Of a DNA stretch of 64,000 nucleotides, positions 1-10,958 are shown piece by piece (the stretch's first letter is position 1; every line of letters starts with the position of its first letter). A program made the translations under genes and the position numbers. The notes under the pieces are model-generated. The model was not told the DNA's origin, made no database searches, and saw only the letters and a list, made by a program, of their open reading frames with translations. This DNA is from Adiantum capillus-veneris. Taxonomy: Eukaryota > Streptophyta > Polypodiopsida > Polypodiales > Pteridaceae. The stretch is taken from assembly GCA_014529385.2 (NCBI GenBank), contig CM043960.1, positions 74,805,910 through 74,869,909 on the forward strand, written 5' to 3'.

Positions 1-748
1 AGATTTTTAAACACCATGGCTTGCCAACATCCATAGTGTTAGACAGAGATCCTAGAATGACCAGTAATTTTTGGAAAGGTCTCTTTGAAAATCTAGAAAC
101 AAGGTAAAATTTCTCTTCAGCCTATCACCCACAAACGGATGGCCAAAGTGAAATATCTAACCTTACAATTCTAGATCTACTAAAGACCTATGTTATGGAA
201 GTAGATCAATATTCACAATGGAATGGGAGAAGTACCTACCCCTAGTAGAGTATGCATACAATAACATTGTACATACTACTATAGGGAAGGCACCTTTCAA
301 GGTCATTGAGGGAAGACCTAAAAGTACCTTGCTACCACTTAAGGTACATGGGAAGATCTTCGCTGCTCTTACTGATGAGTATAGCTGAGACCTACAAGAA
401 TATTTTAAAAAGATTAAGGAGGCTATATCCATCTCACATCAAAGGCGAAAAGTTGTTGCTAACAAGCACAAAAGGGCCTTAACTTTCAAGGAAAATGACT
501 GGGTCCTCCTCAAGTTTTTGAAGGCTCGATTGAGGAAAACTATGAGCAAAAATCCTACTTGCCACCACAAGTATTATGCTAAGTTGGCAAAAAGATACTA
601 TGGTTCTTTTCAAATATTAAAACCAATCAACCAGATGGCCTATCAACTAAATTTGCCTAATCATTGGTTCATACACAATGAGTTCCATGTGAGCCTTCTT
701 GAGCCTTACAAAGGAGAGCAAAGGAATCAAATCCGAGGGGGACACTAG
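1..748 (+). pseudogene. Ty3/gypsy integrase C-terminal fragment
   Basis: The plus strand encodes the end of a retrotransposon integrase, broken by stops. Recognisable in order are a LDRDPRM segment around the second catalytic Asp, AYHPQTDGQSE around the catalytic Glu (about 120-155), a region matching 'VEYAYNN' and 'GKAPFKVIEG', and a C-terminal DNA-binding/GPY-like module ending in FHVSLLEPYKGE. Stops fall near 104 and 387, so it cannot make a full integrase. The last open segment is 518-748 and ends in TAG. The 5' part lies outside the window. The family is clear; the element is dead. Confidence 0.85.
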
Positions 749-1045
749 GTGGCATGATTTTCAAAGATACACCTATTTTAATGCATTATTGCAAGGATGA
801 TTACAAAACTTTGTCAAGGAGAAATGTCATGCTTTCATATTGCATGAGGTGTCCATTGGCATCAAATGAAAGTCTAGGCTAAGGGGACCACAAGAAGACT
901 TTTGCTGCCAAAAATGTACCGTATTTTGATTATTGTTTCACACAAGGTTCCAATCTGAATTGGAACAAGTATATAAAATAGGGGTTGTAACTAATGAGTT
1001 GAATTTTTTTCCCCTATTTTTATTTATTTATTTGGAGCCACGATT
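721..1045 (+). repeat. 3' flank/LTR start of the gypsy at 1-748, repeated at 44703-45024
   Basis: Beginning at AAGGAATCAAATCC and ending at GGAGCCAC, this 320 bp stretch follows the integrase end. It recurs in the same orientation at 44703-45024 with scattered substitutions. Its position directly after an integrase ORF suggests the polypurine tract and start of a 3' LTR (a purine run AATCCGAGGGGGACACTAGG lies at 729-748). The matching far LTR edge was not found. Confidence 0.55.
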
Positions 1046-1244
1046 GAAGAGATATGATCAAACTGCTAGACCCCAGTCTGCCCTTATCATGCAGGGACAG
1101 CTGATTTCAAACTTTGTCAGTTCCTGTTCACACTGGCTCTTCTTTTCTTGTGTAAACCCTTGAGGGTTCTCTTCACCTATAAACGGGGACCTCTTCTTAC
1201 TTGAAAAATATTCATGAGATGAATTTATGAGGGAGTGAGAGTAG
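1046..1244. other. Junction between gypsy flank and truncated copia; nothing recognised
   Basis: This short segment separates the gypsy 3' flank from the point where copia RT homology stops. An open frame runs on from the copia RT on the minus strand, but the residues after KTSFL no longer resemble RT. The reading frame is therefore probably fortuitous. I see no terminal repeats or duplications here. Confidence 0.5.
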
Positions 1245-2581
1245 TACAAAAAAGAAGTTTTGATATCCAACTGATGCACTTTCCAACCATGATGAGCAGC
1301 AATTGCAACTAGTGATCTAACTGTGGACGCACGAGAAGTAGGAGCAAAGGTTTCATCATAATCTATGCCTTTCTGTTGCGCATAGCCTTTTGCCACAAGC
1401 CTTGCTTTGTACCTGTCAACAGTACCATCTTGTTTCCTTTTTACCTTAAAAACCCACTTTGTACCAATAGGCTTCTTACCTATAGGCAAGTCCACTAGAT
1501 CCCATGTATGATTCTTATGAATAGAATCAATTTCTTGCTGCATAGCATCTTTCCACGAAACACACTCTAAAGCTTGTTCAAATGAATCAGGCTCATCTGC
1601 ATCACAAAGAGTGTTAAAGTAAGCCAAATCTATTTGCTCTCTGCCAAAAGTAGTACCAGCACGTTTTTTTCGTGGCAACGGTGCATCCAACTTGCTATCC
1701 TGCAAAGTTTTCTGAACCCATTTAGGCAAGGTTCTTTCTTCCCTAAGAACTTCTTGCTCTTCACGCACAATTTCCTCTACATCATGAGGTGTCACATGCT
1801 GATCAAAAGATTGATCAAGATTATCAACCTGCTGTGATTCTTGATTCTCCACAAAAGAAGGAAGCAAACCTTCAAATACATCATGTGTCTGCATATGAGG
1901 TACATCAAAAGCAACCATAGGTTGAGCAGTAGTTTCTGCAAAAATTACATCACGACTTTCAAAAATCTTGTTTGTAGCAGGATTGTAAAGTCTATAACCT
2001 TTACTTCCACTACTATACCCCACAAATATACATTTGATTGCCTTATCATCAAGCTTCCCACGTAACTGCTGAGGGATGTGAGCATAAGCAAGACAACCAA
2101 AAACACGAAGATAACTGACTGAAGGTTTTCTGTCATACCAAGCTTCATATGGAGTAATGGTCTTCAAGGCACGAGTAGGACACCTGTTCAAAACATGTGT
2201 TGCACAAGCAACTGCCTCCATCCATAGCTTATGAGGAAAACTCTTAGCCTTGAGCATACATCTAGCCATCTCCATTAAAGACATGTTCTTCCTTTCTGCA
2301 ACACCATTTTGTTGTGGTGTGTATGGCATAGTGCATTGTTGTTTAATGCCTTTCTTTCCCAAAAAATCTTTAAATGCACGTGACATGTATTCACCTCCTC
2401 GATCGGTACGAAGAGTCTGTACTTTGCAACCTGTTTCATTTTCAACCATGGCGACATAATGTTGAAAAACTGCAAACACATCTGACTTTTCTTTGAGTGG
2501 ATACACCCAACAAAACCTGGAAAAGTCATCAATGAAGGTCACAAAATATTTCCTATAGATGGGGTCCTCATAGGACCACAT
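1245..2581 (-). pseudogene. Ty1/copia integrase core and N-terminal RT, truncated
   Basis: The minus-strand frame begins in the integrase core (FVTFIDDFSRFCW). It contains TDRGGEY (Asp60 of this frame) and QQNGVAERKN (Glu96), with 35 residues between the two acidic residues, as in copia integrases. After a linker comes the RT start (WDLVDLPIGKKPIGTKW, RYKARLVAKGYAQ), which ends at HQLDIKTSFL near 1245. The RT palm with the YxDD motif, RNase H and the 3' LTR are missing. A frameshift near 2581 separates it from the upstream protease frame. It is part of the same element as the gag and protease fragments and the 4616-4813 LTR. Confidence 0.9.
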
Positions 2582-3549
2582 ACATCACTATGTACAAGCT
2601 GCAACTTTCGTGTCCCTTTAACTGAACCATCCTACGAAAATGCAAATCTGTGCATCTTTCCAAGAACGCAACCTTCACATACATGTCTTGGTGGCATCTC
2701 CAATAAAGACAAATCATGCACCATATTATGACGTTGTAAAGTCATCAAACTGCCATAACTAACATGCCCAAATCTAGCATGCCACAACTCAGCATCCTGC
2801 ATGGCCTGAGTCTTTTTTTCTACAATACATACCTGAATCTGCTTTTCATAACGATCTAGCACAAATAGTCCATTTTCCAGCGTACCTATAGTGATAAGAG
2901 AATAACCATTCTCTCGATCTCGTACAACACATCTGTCATCCTCAAAAATGACCCGAGGACCATTTTTTGCAAGAGAGGATACAGACAACAAATTCTTCTT
3001 GATCCCTAGAACATATAAGACATCTGGCAAGCATAAATCTGAACCATCTGAAATGGTAATGAAAATCTTACCAACACCTTTGATTGGATAAGAAGCATTA
3101 TTTGCACATGTCACCTTCTTTCCTGCTGGAGCTGCATCCAATGAACAAAACAAATCCTTCCTTGAAGTAATATGCCTAGATGCACCACTATCAAAGTACC
3201 AAATCATTTGTGTCTCGTCAACACTGTAAGCAGAAAAATCTGAACATACTACGAAAGCATAAGAATCTTGCACAAAGTTTGCAGACTCTTCTTTAGCTGT
3301 AGAAGAATCACCAGAAGCTGAAACAACCAAACTTGACTCTTTCTTCTTTTCTTTAGCAATTCGCTTTTTACACTCACTAATGTAGTGACCAGGTTTCTTG
3401 CAGTAGTGATATTTACCTTTCTTCTTGGACTTGTCGGAATCACCTTTAGACTTCTCGGAAGATTGTCCAGCACTAGACTTGGAGTAATGAGCACTCTCTT
3501 TACCCTTGTTTTTGTTCTGTACAACAAGAGCATGATCTATACCATCCAC
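2582..3549 (-). pseudogene. Copia zinc knuckle, protease and integrase zinc-binding region
   Basis: Minus-strand frame with, in order, a lysine-rich gag tail, a zinc knuckle, an aspartic protease with WYFDSGASRHIT, and the GAG-pre-integrase zinc domain (LWHARFGHV ... CEGCVLGK). The knuckle reads YHYCKKPGHYISEC, so the first of the usual C-x2-C cysteines is Tyr. The protease active-site DSG is intact. A TAG follows MHRFAFS near 2630; after it the frame continues with VHSDVCGPM, which holds the first integrase Asp, and then shifts frame. Confidence 0.88.
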
Positions 3550-3657
3550 CTGTAAAGACTTGTTCTTACGTGATTGATCCTCCTACAATAGCAAAGCCAC
3601 TAACTCTTCAAAACGAAGAGGCTCAGGATTAGCTCGCAAAGACAGAGTCAAAGAAGT

Positions 3658-4233
3658 CTAAAAAGTCAAATAAGATGGTGGTAGTGAATTGAGTGTTTTG
3701 GAAACCAAGTCCTTCTCTCGAATCACTTCATCAATGCTAAGCAATTGCTCTTTAAGATCCCTGATTTTTGTAAGATGCTCAACGATATCGTCACCTTCGT
3801 CCATCTGTATTTTGTCAAGTTGTTTCTTCAAAAACTCTATTCTGGTAGCATTTCTTCCTCCAAACATAGCTTGCAGAGTGTTCCAAGCATCCTCATAAGT
3901 TCTGCAAGATCTGATATGTGGTGTGATTGTCCTCTTTATGGTTAAGGCAATCACAGCCATAGCTTGTGCATATTTAGTATCCCATCTCTTTTGCTCTGGA
4001 GTGACTTGTGAGGGTCCTGCACCAACACCTGCACCACGACCAGGCGTGGCAGGTGCAATGCTACCTGGACAAACTTCATCTCCAGATACATAATCCCACA
4101 ATCCTTTACCAACCAAAACATTTTTGGCCATAAAAGACCAAAGAGAATAGTTGGTACCATCCAATTTGTCTTCGGATGTAAACGCACCAAAAATCTCTTT
4201 CTCTGTAGATTGAGCCATACTGTGGATGCACAC
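3658..4233 (-). pseudogene. Copia gag N-terminal half
   Basis: The minus-strand protein matches copia gag: DKLDGTNYSLWSFMAKNVL near the start, then WDTKYAQAMAVIALTI, AWNTLQAMFGG and EFLKKQLDKIQMDEG. Gag forms the virus-like particle. The likely start is the Met at MAQSTEKEIFG (about 4218). It stops at PSYLTF* near 3658, and gag homology resumes in the same sense down to 3549 (LRFEELVALLL), so a stop splits it. It lies 370 bp inside the primer-binding site, a normal spacing. Confidence 0.87.
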
Positions 4234-4601
4234 AAGAGAGAAAAAGAACCTCCAAGAGATTCACAAATCTCCTCTCCAATGCAAGCAAAACTCTATACAG
4301 AATCTCAGCACAAAGCTAACACAAGCTGCTTCCCAAAAGAACTGTTTACCTGAAGAAAATCTGTCAAAAAGCACTCTCTTGATCTAAACGCCTCCGAAAT
4401 GTAACTTCTTCTACGCTGCTCAGAACAAAATTTTGAGGGCTCAAATGGCTTCAAAAGGGGGGTAAAACTCCAGGTCACCTACTGAGAATACTCTCGGAAC
4501 GTCGAGGATGCTCTCACGAGCAAATTTTTCGAAAACTGCCTGAAAATTGCGATTGCACGCGCGGACGCGAAAACGCAAGTAGAGGCTCTAGAAATCACCT
4601 T
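4234..4601 (-). other. Copia untranslated leader
   Basis: This lies between the gag start and the primer-binding site of the copia element. No ORF is supported. It would be the 5' leader of the genomic RNA, where packaging signals normally sit; none can be defined by eye. Confidence 0.6.
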
Positions 4602-4614
4602 GCTCTGATACCAA
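4602..4614 (-). promoter_or_regulatory. Primer-binding site, tRNA-iMet type
   Basis: On the minus strand it reads TTGGTATCAGAGC, the standard plant copia primer-binding site complementary to the 3' end of initiator tRNA-Met. It lies one base from the LTR end (CTTCAACA), as expected, and fixes both element orientation and LTR boundary. Confidence 0.93.
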
Positions 4615-4615
4615 T

Positions 4616-4813
4616 TGTTGAAGATGATGAAACAAAAAATAGAAGGAAGATAGAAACTCAGAGTAGGAAGAAGATGGAGAAGGAGAAGACACAGACAGAG
4701 CTTGCGCGCGAGATCTTTGTAGTCTGTCTCTCTGTATTAGAATAATAGAGTATATACAAACTCAGAGCTACAAAGCTTATATGAAACCCTAAGAGATAAG
4801 GTGTCCTTTCACA
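4616..4813 (-). mobile_element. Copia 5' LTR
   Basis: Read on the minus strand it starts TGTGAAAGGACACC and ends ATCTTCAACA, giving TG...CA termini and 198 bp, a usual copia LTR size. The inner edge is certain because the primer-binding site abuts it. The outer edge is inferred from the TG terminus only, since the 3' LTR is lost. A TATA-like TTTGTATATACTC lies near 4747-4760 on the minus strand. Confidence 0.7.
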
Positions 4814-5876
4814 CCAGATGTCCAGGGGGAAAAACCCAGTGGGAGAAAAGTGCCCCTGGTGAAGCGCGTATACACACTAACACTACTACATGTCTACAGT
4901 ATATTGTTTCTCTTTGGCCCAGAAAGGCTCAATGAAATAATTCTCTCACCGGATCCCATCATACTACCCCTTATAAACTATACATTAAAAAAAAAATTGA
5001 ACTCATTTTTGGGCCTTTTAAGAGTGCCACATCATCAAAGTTGTACAAAAGAAAGCAACCCGATAGACCCCTCTAAATATTGCTTAGAACCCCATGATAT
5101 GACCTATCATTGGAAAGTTCTTGAAAAATGGATTCTAAAGAGCCAAGGTCCGAAAAGTTTGGATGACTTTTATGAAAGTTATGCCATTTTTTTTCAATCA
5201 GCCAGGTTTTGTTACCATTACGGTAATCTAAAATCACCTTTTTCTAGATCTACATGAAGGCAATGTCCGATACATGCATGCTATATATCAATAGATAGCA
5301 TTTGAAGAGTAGATCTAAATATCCAACCTCCGACAAGTTTGGATCTTATTTGCAAAAAATTTACCGATCCCCACTTTTTGAACAATGTGCCACATCAACA
5401 ATTCTTACAAGGCCCATTTTTTAGTCCAAACTTTTCCTAATGACTTTTCTTTTGACGTAAGTGTAGTTATCTTGCTATGAACCAAGAGGATTGATACACA
5501 CAATTAATCCCAATTACTAGATAAAACATATATATTATGGTAAGCACAAAAATACAACTCCAAAGAACAATTTATAGCCTATTTGGTTGGTAAATATTGA
5601 ATGCCATTCGCTCATCTATTAAGCCTTTCATATTACCCATGATACGATATGACCATAGCTTTGATTTTTTCATCTTTGTGTTATTTTGATATTCTCTTTT
5701 GTGTTCTTTCTTTGTGTGTGTGAGTGCAAGAGAGAAGAGTGGTCCTTCTTTGATTGCACTTCCTTTCAAACCCTAGACTTCATGGCATCTATGGTTTAAC
5801 TCCTTCATATAGTTTTTGGAGTTCTCTCACAAACTCTCACAACCAAAAGCCCGGTGCTTTCGTAGCAAGACTACAA
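4814..5876. other. Unassigned interspersed sequence, possibly 5' LTR of gypsy-2
   Basis: No coding similarity is visible; the frame at 4850-5257 has no family signature. The stretch sits just upstream of the gag fragment of gypsy-2 and may hold its 5' LTR, but I could not match it to the downstream flank at 17078-17375. No primer-binding site was recognised. Confidence 0.4.
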
Positions 5877-6659
5877 ATGGCAAGACCGCAAACTTCTCAA
5901 CATATTTTTGGTGGTGAACCTGACACAAATATGCTAGGGTGAGAGTTTTTTTGTAACCATGGGTGATCATGTTGATCAGTAGGGTATGCATTTTGACCCA
6001 GCAGCAATGCAAATGTTTCAGGCATTTGCAATGTTCATGCAGCAACAACATGCCACTGAAAGAAGGGAGATTTCAGTAACCAAGGCCATACAAGCGATCG
6101 TCAACACAATGGATTATCTCAATGAAAAAGATGTAACCAAGTACTTACATGAGTATGTGAAGGAGATGCAGTTGCATCGCATGTCAGAAGGTGAGCTGAT
6201 TCAAAGCTTTGTGCTAGTTGTTGCTCCAAAAATGGGAGAACATGTTAGGGGAATTAAAGATGGGCATGGGAGAAACTGGAAAGAACTCAAAGGAGAGAGG
6301 ACTCTTAGAGAGTGACCAAAAGGATATTCTTAGAATGGGTAGTCAAGCCAAAGCAAGGACTATCAATAACAGAGCTACTTAGGGAATTTCAGTGGCGCTA
6401 TGCACAACTCACCAGGATAGAAAGGACCACACTAGATGCATAGAAGACAGATCTTTTCTTACAAGCTACAGGTAAAGAGTTTCAAGAAAATTTGGAGCTT
6501 CTTTTTGAAGATAAAGATGTTGAGCAAAGGCTAAAGATCGACTGGAATGAAGTTGAAGGTGTTGTCTCACTGCTTGTCAAACGACAAAGAAACGACAAAG
6601 AGGAAGGGACAAGATGGTAGTAAAACACTACAAGTCCTTTCACCTCAACTTCTGGCAAC
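5877..6659 (+). pseudogene. gypsy-2 gag, N-terminal and middle part
   Basis: Plus-strand gag-like protein in several frames. MARPQTSQHIFGGEPDTN starts it. After a frameshift comes MQMFQAFAMFMQQQHATERR, then VNTMDYLNEKDVTKYLHEYV, a region with ELLREFQWRYAQLTRIERTT, and finally DVEQRLKIDWNEVEGVVSLL, which continues to the insertion point of gypsy-3. Stops and shifts occur near 5942, 6313 and 6443. The remainder of gag resumes at 11984 after the inserted element, so these are halves of one gene. Confidence 0.8.
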
Positions 6660-6663
6660 ACGG
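6660..6663 (+). repeat. Target-site duplication ACGG (left copy)
   Basis: ACGG directly precedes the LTR start TGTGAGCGGG and recurs at 11980-11983 directly after the far LTR end CTCCTGACA. The gag frame of the host element reads across this point. A 4 bp duplication is shorter than the 5 bp usual for plant LTR elements. Confidence 0.65.
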
Positions 6664-7807
6664 TGTGAGCGGGATGGAAACACACAGAACGCCTCTATAA
6701 TGACCCGACACACACTCTTGGGAAGATACACACACAAACTATGGGGCACCACTCGGCTGACAGAACACACCTGGCCGAGACAGGGAACACACCGATGGAG
6801 CGAGAGGAGAGAGACTATCCGCTTACCCACACCACACAGAGACACACACACACACATACACCCAAAAAACTCAGCCCAAAAGAGGATAATTTCTTATGTT
6901 TAGATACAATTGAGCTTGGGCCAACACCAATGGGGCAAATAGTTTACACAGTTTTCAAGAAATACACCAGATACAACCACAAAGTTAAGCAGAGGCTTCA
7001 CTCACCCCAAGAAGATTACACAAAAAAATAGCAGAAAAAGAGTGAGGAATTTTGAAAAATAGGCAGCTCCATCACGTCTGAAACGGCCCAAAACCCCAGT
7101 CTACAATGTCAAAGTGCTCAAATCCGACCTCAGATGAGCAGTTTACGGCCAAAAAAGGCTCCAAAAACCCCAAAAACACACCTGCGGCTGTTCCTCCTCT
7201 TCTCTCCACGTTTTTTCTGGTCTTCTCTCTATTTTTTCAATTTCCACACTTAGATTTATTAGTTGGGCACCCTTGGCCTTTTCGTTGACCTCAAACGGAC
7301 CCCGAACAGGCCAAAAACTGACTCCGCAGTGCATAGTTGTCCCTTTTTTGCATCCATCTGCACACCTAGCACTCAACTTTTTTCAATAATGCATCCCGCC
7401 ACCACGTGAAGTGGATCCAAAATATGGTCCTCATGATGACCTTTCTGCATAATTATCACAAGAAAACATCCACGTTGTGCCCGTACTTCTCCACGTGCAA
7501 GTACTGACCCCATTCGACCTCCTAACGCCACTAGATGCCATCTGACGCACCTGCTTACCTCATGTCGTCGGCCCGTGGATAGCTTCATTGAGAAGTTTTA
7601 CATGCTACCAACTCCGTATTATTATAGAAAAAACACACTGGTATAGGTGATAGTGAAAATCGATGCACTATGTACATGCTGTCCTACATGTACACGTGTG
7701 GGCCCCACGTAACCACCTGGCTTTGGAAAATGGGCAATTCTTTATTTGATGCACCATGCATGTGTATGTACATATGTGAAATCCCTTGCTCCAAAAAACT
7801 CCTAACA
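6664..7807 (-). mobile_element. gypsy-3 3' LTR
   Basis: This aligns throughout with 10959-11979. Both copies start TGTGAGCGGGATGG and end CTCCTxACA on the plus strand, giving TG...CA ends. The element reads on the minus strand, so this is its 3' LTR. It is about 120 bp longer than the other copy because it keeps a segment around 6738-6860, including a short (CA)n tract, absent from the partner. Frames shared by both LTRs reflect duplication, not coding. Confidence 0.92.
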
Positions 7808-7835
7808 TAATTGGTCCATCCCCTAGCTTGCTAGA
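7808..7835 (-). promoter_or_regulatory. gypsy-3 polypurine tract
   Basis: On the minus strand the sequence just before the 3' LTR reads AGGGGATGGACCAATTA. The purine run GGGGATGG is the probable plus-strand primer for reverse transcription. It lies a few bases from the LTR and directly after the pol stop codon. Confidence 0.5.
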
Positions 7836-9905
7836 TCATTCATGATCGGTAGCAGCAAAAAGCGATATGAGACTCGCAGCATCACAAGTCTCCTCATCCT
7901 TCACCAACACTGCTTGATCCACAGACAACTCATCTTGCTCCACCATCATTAACCTGGCATGATATGATTTAAGACGCAATCCATTTATCCTTGACTTATG
8001 TAGAACACCATCTAGGTTAGCCAGCTGATATGTACCATTCGGAAAACACTCCACTACCTTGAAAGGGCCTTCCCACTTAATCTGAAACTTCTTTTGGAAG
8101 GTGTTGTCCAGCTTACTATTGTAGCGCAAAACCAAGTCATGATTCTTGATACCCTTACTTTTGACCTTTTCATTTATCTTTGCCAAAGCCTTATCTTGTA
8201 TCTGCCCATAATTCTCCAATGCGCTCATCCTATCCAACTGAACCTCTTGTAGCTGCAAGAGCCTCTCTTTGAAGGCATCACTAGGCGTCCCAAGCAGCTT
8301 CTCTAGCATCTTGACTGTAGGCAACTCTACTTCCACAGGCAATAGTGCTTCCTTTCCATACACCAAATGAAATGGAGTAAACCCTGTACCTGTCTTCACC
8401 GAAGTACGGTAAGCCCATAATGCACTAGGTAATTCCAAATCCCAATTCTTTCCTTGGTTCTCTGTCACTTTTGAAAGAATCAGTACCAACTCACCATTGA
8501 ATCTTTCATTTAAGCCATTACACTGTGGGTAATAATGAGTGGTATGCTGGTGCCTAATCTTCATCTTTGCGCATAAGAAATCTAGCAGTTTAGCTCTAAA
8601 TCTTGGCCCCTTATCTGAAAGTAGCTCCAATGGCACCCCAAACTTGCAACATATTTCATCATACACAAATTTTTCCACATCCTTTGCAGTGATCTGTTTT
8701 ACTGCTATAGCCTCTGCCCATCTAGAGAGATAGTCCACTGCAGTCAAAATATAGCTTTTTCCCCTGCTTGTGACAGGTAATGGGCCTATTGCATCAATCC
8801 CCCACTTTTCAAACACATCAAACGCCATAATGGTTTTTTGTAGCTCTGGCTTCAACACTCTCTTCCCAAATGCTTGACACCTATTGCAAGACCTACACCA
8901 ATGGTGAACATCCTTGTGCAAACTAGGCCATACATACCCCTCTTGCAAGATCTTATGCAAGGTGATCTTTAGAGCAAAATGGCCGCCACATGCACCTTCA
9001 TGATTCTCTTCCACCACCCTATAAAGCTCCTCCCGCCAAGGTACACGTCTCAATACAAGATCAGCCCCTTTCATGTACAAGACATCACTAATCAATTTGT
9101 ACCTGTATGCTCTACGCACAAAGCCATACTTCTTAGACTTCTGAATCTCCTTTGGAATGATTCCTGCTAGCAAAAACTCCTCTTCTTGAGACAAAATTTC
9201 CTGGCCATGATAAAGAGGTAAAGTGGTCCTCAACACAAATAGCTCCCCAACCATGCTTTGAGCTGCTTCATGTGCTTCTCCATTTAGAGAACGTTCAATG
9301 TGTCTGATGCTCCATGCTTCAAACCTTTTTAACAGGCCTTTAATTCTAAAACACATTTCCTTCAATGAGCTCTTCTTGCTCTTCCACACACCCAGCAATT
9401 GCTTCACCACTAACAAGGCATCACCTTTTATGCTCAACCTTCGAATCCCATGCTTCAAAAAAATGTGTAATCCGGCTTCCAAAGTAGCATATTCAGCCTC
9501 ATTGTTACTATGAGCATCCAATTTGAACCCTCTCTTGCATACTAGCTTCCCCTCTGGATCATAAAGTGTTATACCCCCTAAAGCTGCATCATGGCTCTTT
9601 CTGTATGCACCATCAAAGAACAACACATGTGCATTGCTGATCTGTGGCACTTCTTCAACTACCTTTCTCACCACCTCTTCCATAACAATAAGGGGATTCT
9701 CCTTGTAGGTCAACAAATCAGCTAGGGTAGCCCTTGTACTGTCTTCCACTAGAAAAGAGAACTCAAACTCTTGCAGCTCAATTTCCCATTTCTTCACCAC
9801 ATTTGACATGTTAGTACCATTAATTAACTGTGGCAAAAAGGCATAACTCGTCAAGAAAACAAAAGGTCGTGGTAGCAAGTAATGACGAAATCGTCGGACA
9901 AGCAA
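7836..9905 (-). CDS. gypsy-3 RNase H (archaeal-type) and integrase
   Basis: An uninterrupted 689-residue frame. Residues 95-215 form an RVT_3/archaeal-type RNase H: FFDGA (Asp98), NNEAEY (Glu138) and GDA (Asp162). The usual last acidic residue is replaced in NGEAHEAA. Residues about 300-345 form the integrase zinc finger (His302, His309, Cys340, Cys343). The core has Asp371, Asp431 and Glu467, with exactly 35 residues between the last two. The C-terminus holds a GPF-type module (KWEGPFKVVE). A second RNase H of this kind is typical of the Tat branch of plant Ty3/gypsy. The start codon is arbitrary, because the RT frame upstream is joined by a frameshift near 9900. An intact integrase in an element lacking gag is notable. 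Confidence 0.93.
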   Translation of the reverse strand: MLVRRFRHYLLPRPFVFLTSYAFLPQLINGTNMSNVVKKWEIELQEFEFSFLVEDSTRATLADLLTYKENPLIVMEEVVRKVVEEVPQISNAHVLFFDGAYRKSHDAALGGITLYDPEGKLVCKRGFKLDAHSNNEAEYATLEAGLHIFLKHGIRRLSIKGDALLVVKQLLGVWKSKKSSLKEMCFRIKGLLKRFEAWSIRHIERSLNGEAHEAAQSMVGELFVLRTTLPLYHGQEILSQEEEFLLAGIIPKEIQKSKKYGFVRRAYRYKLISDVLYMKGADLVLRRVPWREELYRVVEENHEGACGGHFALKITLHKILQEGYVWPSLHKDVHHWCRSCNRCQAFGKRVLKPELQKTIMAFDVFEKWGIDAIGPLPVTSRGKSYILTAVDYLSRWAEAIAVKQITAKDVEKFVYDEICCKFGVPLELLSDKGPRFRAKLLDFLCAKMKIRHQHTTHYYPQCNGLNERFNGELVLILSKVTENQGKNWDLELPSALWAYRTSVKTGTGFTPFHLVYGKEALLPVEVELPTVKMLEKLLGTPSDAFKERLLQLQEVQLDRMSALENYGQIQDKALAKINEKVKSKGIKNHDLVLRYNSKLDNTFQKKFQIKWEGPFKVVECFPNGTYQLANLDGVLHKSRINGLRLKSYHARLMMVEQDELSVDQAVLVKDEETCDAASLISLFAATDHE

Positions 9906-10900
9906 ATATTACGCTGGCCATCACTAGCTCTACTTCCGAGAACTTTCTCTCTGCTACCAGCTTCACTCGTCTTGCACAATACACTGGCCTCATATAATGG
10001 CTGCCCTTCCCCTTTTGCAATAGCATGGCTCCAATGGCATCATCCCCTACTGATGGATTTACATAAAACACTTGCTCCCAATCAGGAGTCTGCATGGCTG
10101 ACAGACCCCCTAACACCTCTTTCACCTCTTGAAACACTTCTTCACACTTGTCATCCCATTGCAATGGATCATGCTTTGCCACTTTCTGTAATGGATAAAG
10201 AAGCTACGAAGACAATGGAATAAACCGTTCCATGTACTTCACTTTGTGTATAAAGGTTGCCAATTGCTTCATACTTGTAGGTGTTGGAAGAAGAATAATA
10301 GACTTAACCTTATCTGGATCAGCCTCAATGCCATTTTCTGACACCATATGGCCCAATAACTTCACCCTTGGCTGTGCTAGATGACATTTCTTGGGATTTA
10401 GTTATCCTCCACATTCATCATATCGAGCCAAAACCATCTGCAACTTCTCATGATGTTCAGCCCTACTGCTATAGACACAAAAGTCGTCCATAAAAGCTTT
10501 AACACAACTACCAATGAATGGTTTCAATACCCAATTTTCTCTCTCTTGATAGAAAGATGGTCCATTTGTCAACCCAAATAGCAATACTATGTAGAAATAG
10601 CAGCCCCATGGCGTAATAAAAGTTGTCTTTGTGCCGTCTTTAAGAGCAATCTTCAATTGAAAATAGCCTGAAACTTCCATCACACACATTGTATCTCTCA
10701 TAACCTGCCATTGAATCCAAGATCTGATCAATGAATGGAAGAGGATATGGGTTCTTCTTAGTGGCTGCGTTTAAGGGTTTAAAATCTACACAAATCCTCC
10801 ACTTCCCATCCTTCTTTGGACTCACGTACTACTACTGGACTCACCCATTCTGTGGTCTCCACTGGGACTATGAACCCTGCTTTCAATAGCTTGTCCACCT
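9820..10900 (-). pseudogene. gypsy-3 reverse transcriptase and first RNase H
   Basis: RT pieces in at least two frames. KDGKWRICVDFKPLNAATKK and PLPFIDQILDSMAGYERY lie near 10700-10830. The palm continues as GYFQLKIALKDGTKTTFITP, LFGLTNGPSFYQ and then VKAFMDDFCVYSS with the MDD catalytic pair (about 10480-10505). Thumb and tether follow (LLGHMVSENGIEADPDKV), then a decayed retroviral-type RNase H around 9900-10180 (QTPDWEQVFYVNPSVGDDAIGAMLL). Breaks are at about 10730, 10400, 10200 and 9900. Upstream, at 10850-10958, RT start residues (EALREEVDKLLKAGF) run directly to the LTR, so gag, protease and leader are deleted. Confidence 0.87.
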
Positions 10901-10958
10901 CCTCCCGCAAGGCTTCCATCTGCTCTTGGCCCATCCTTCTTAGCCTTTGTCAAAAGAA

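Noticed and set aside
4850-5257. 135-residue plus-strand frame
   Set aside because: No recognisable domain, intergenic repeat context, no homologous frame elsewhere.
7143-7376. 77-residue minus-strand frame also present at 11315-11548
   Set aside because: Its conservation is due to the duplicated LTR, and changes are not biased to synonymous sites as far as I can see.
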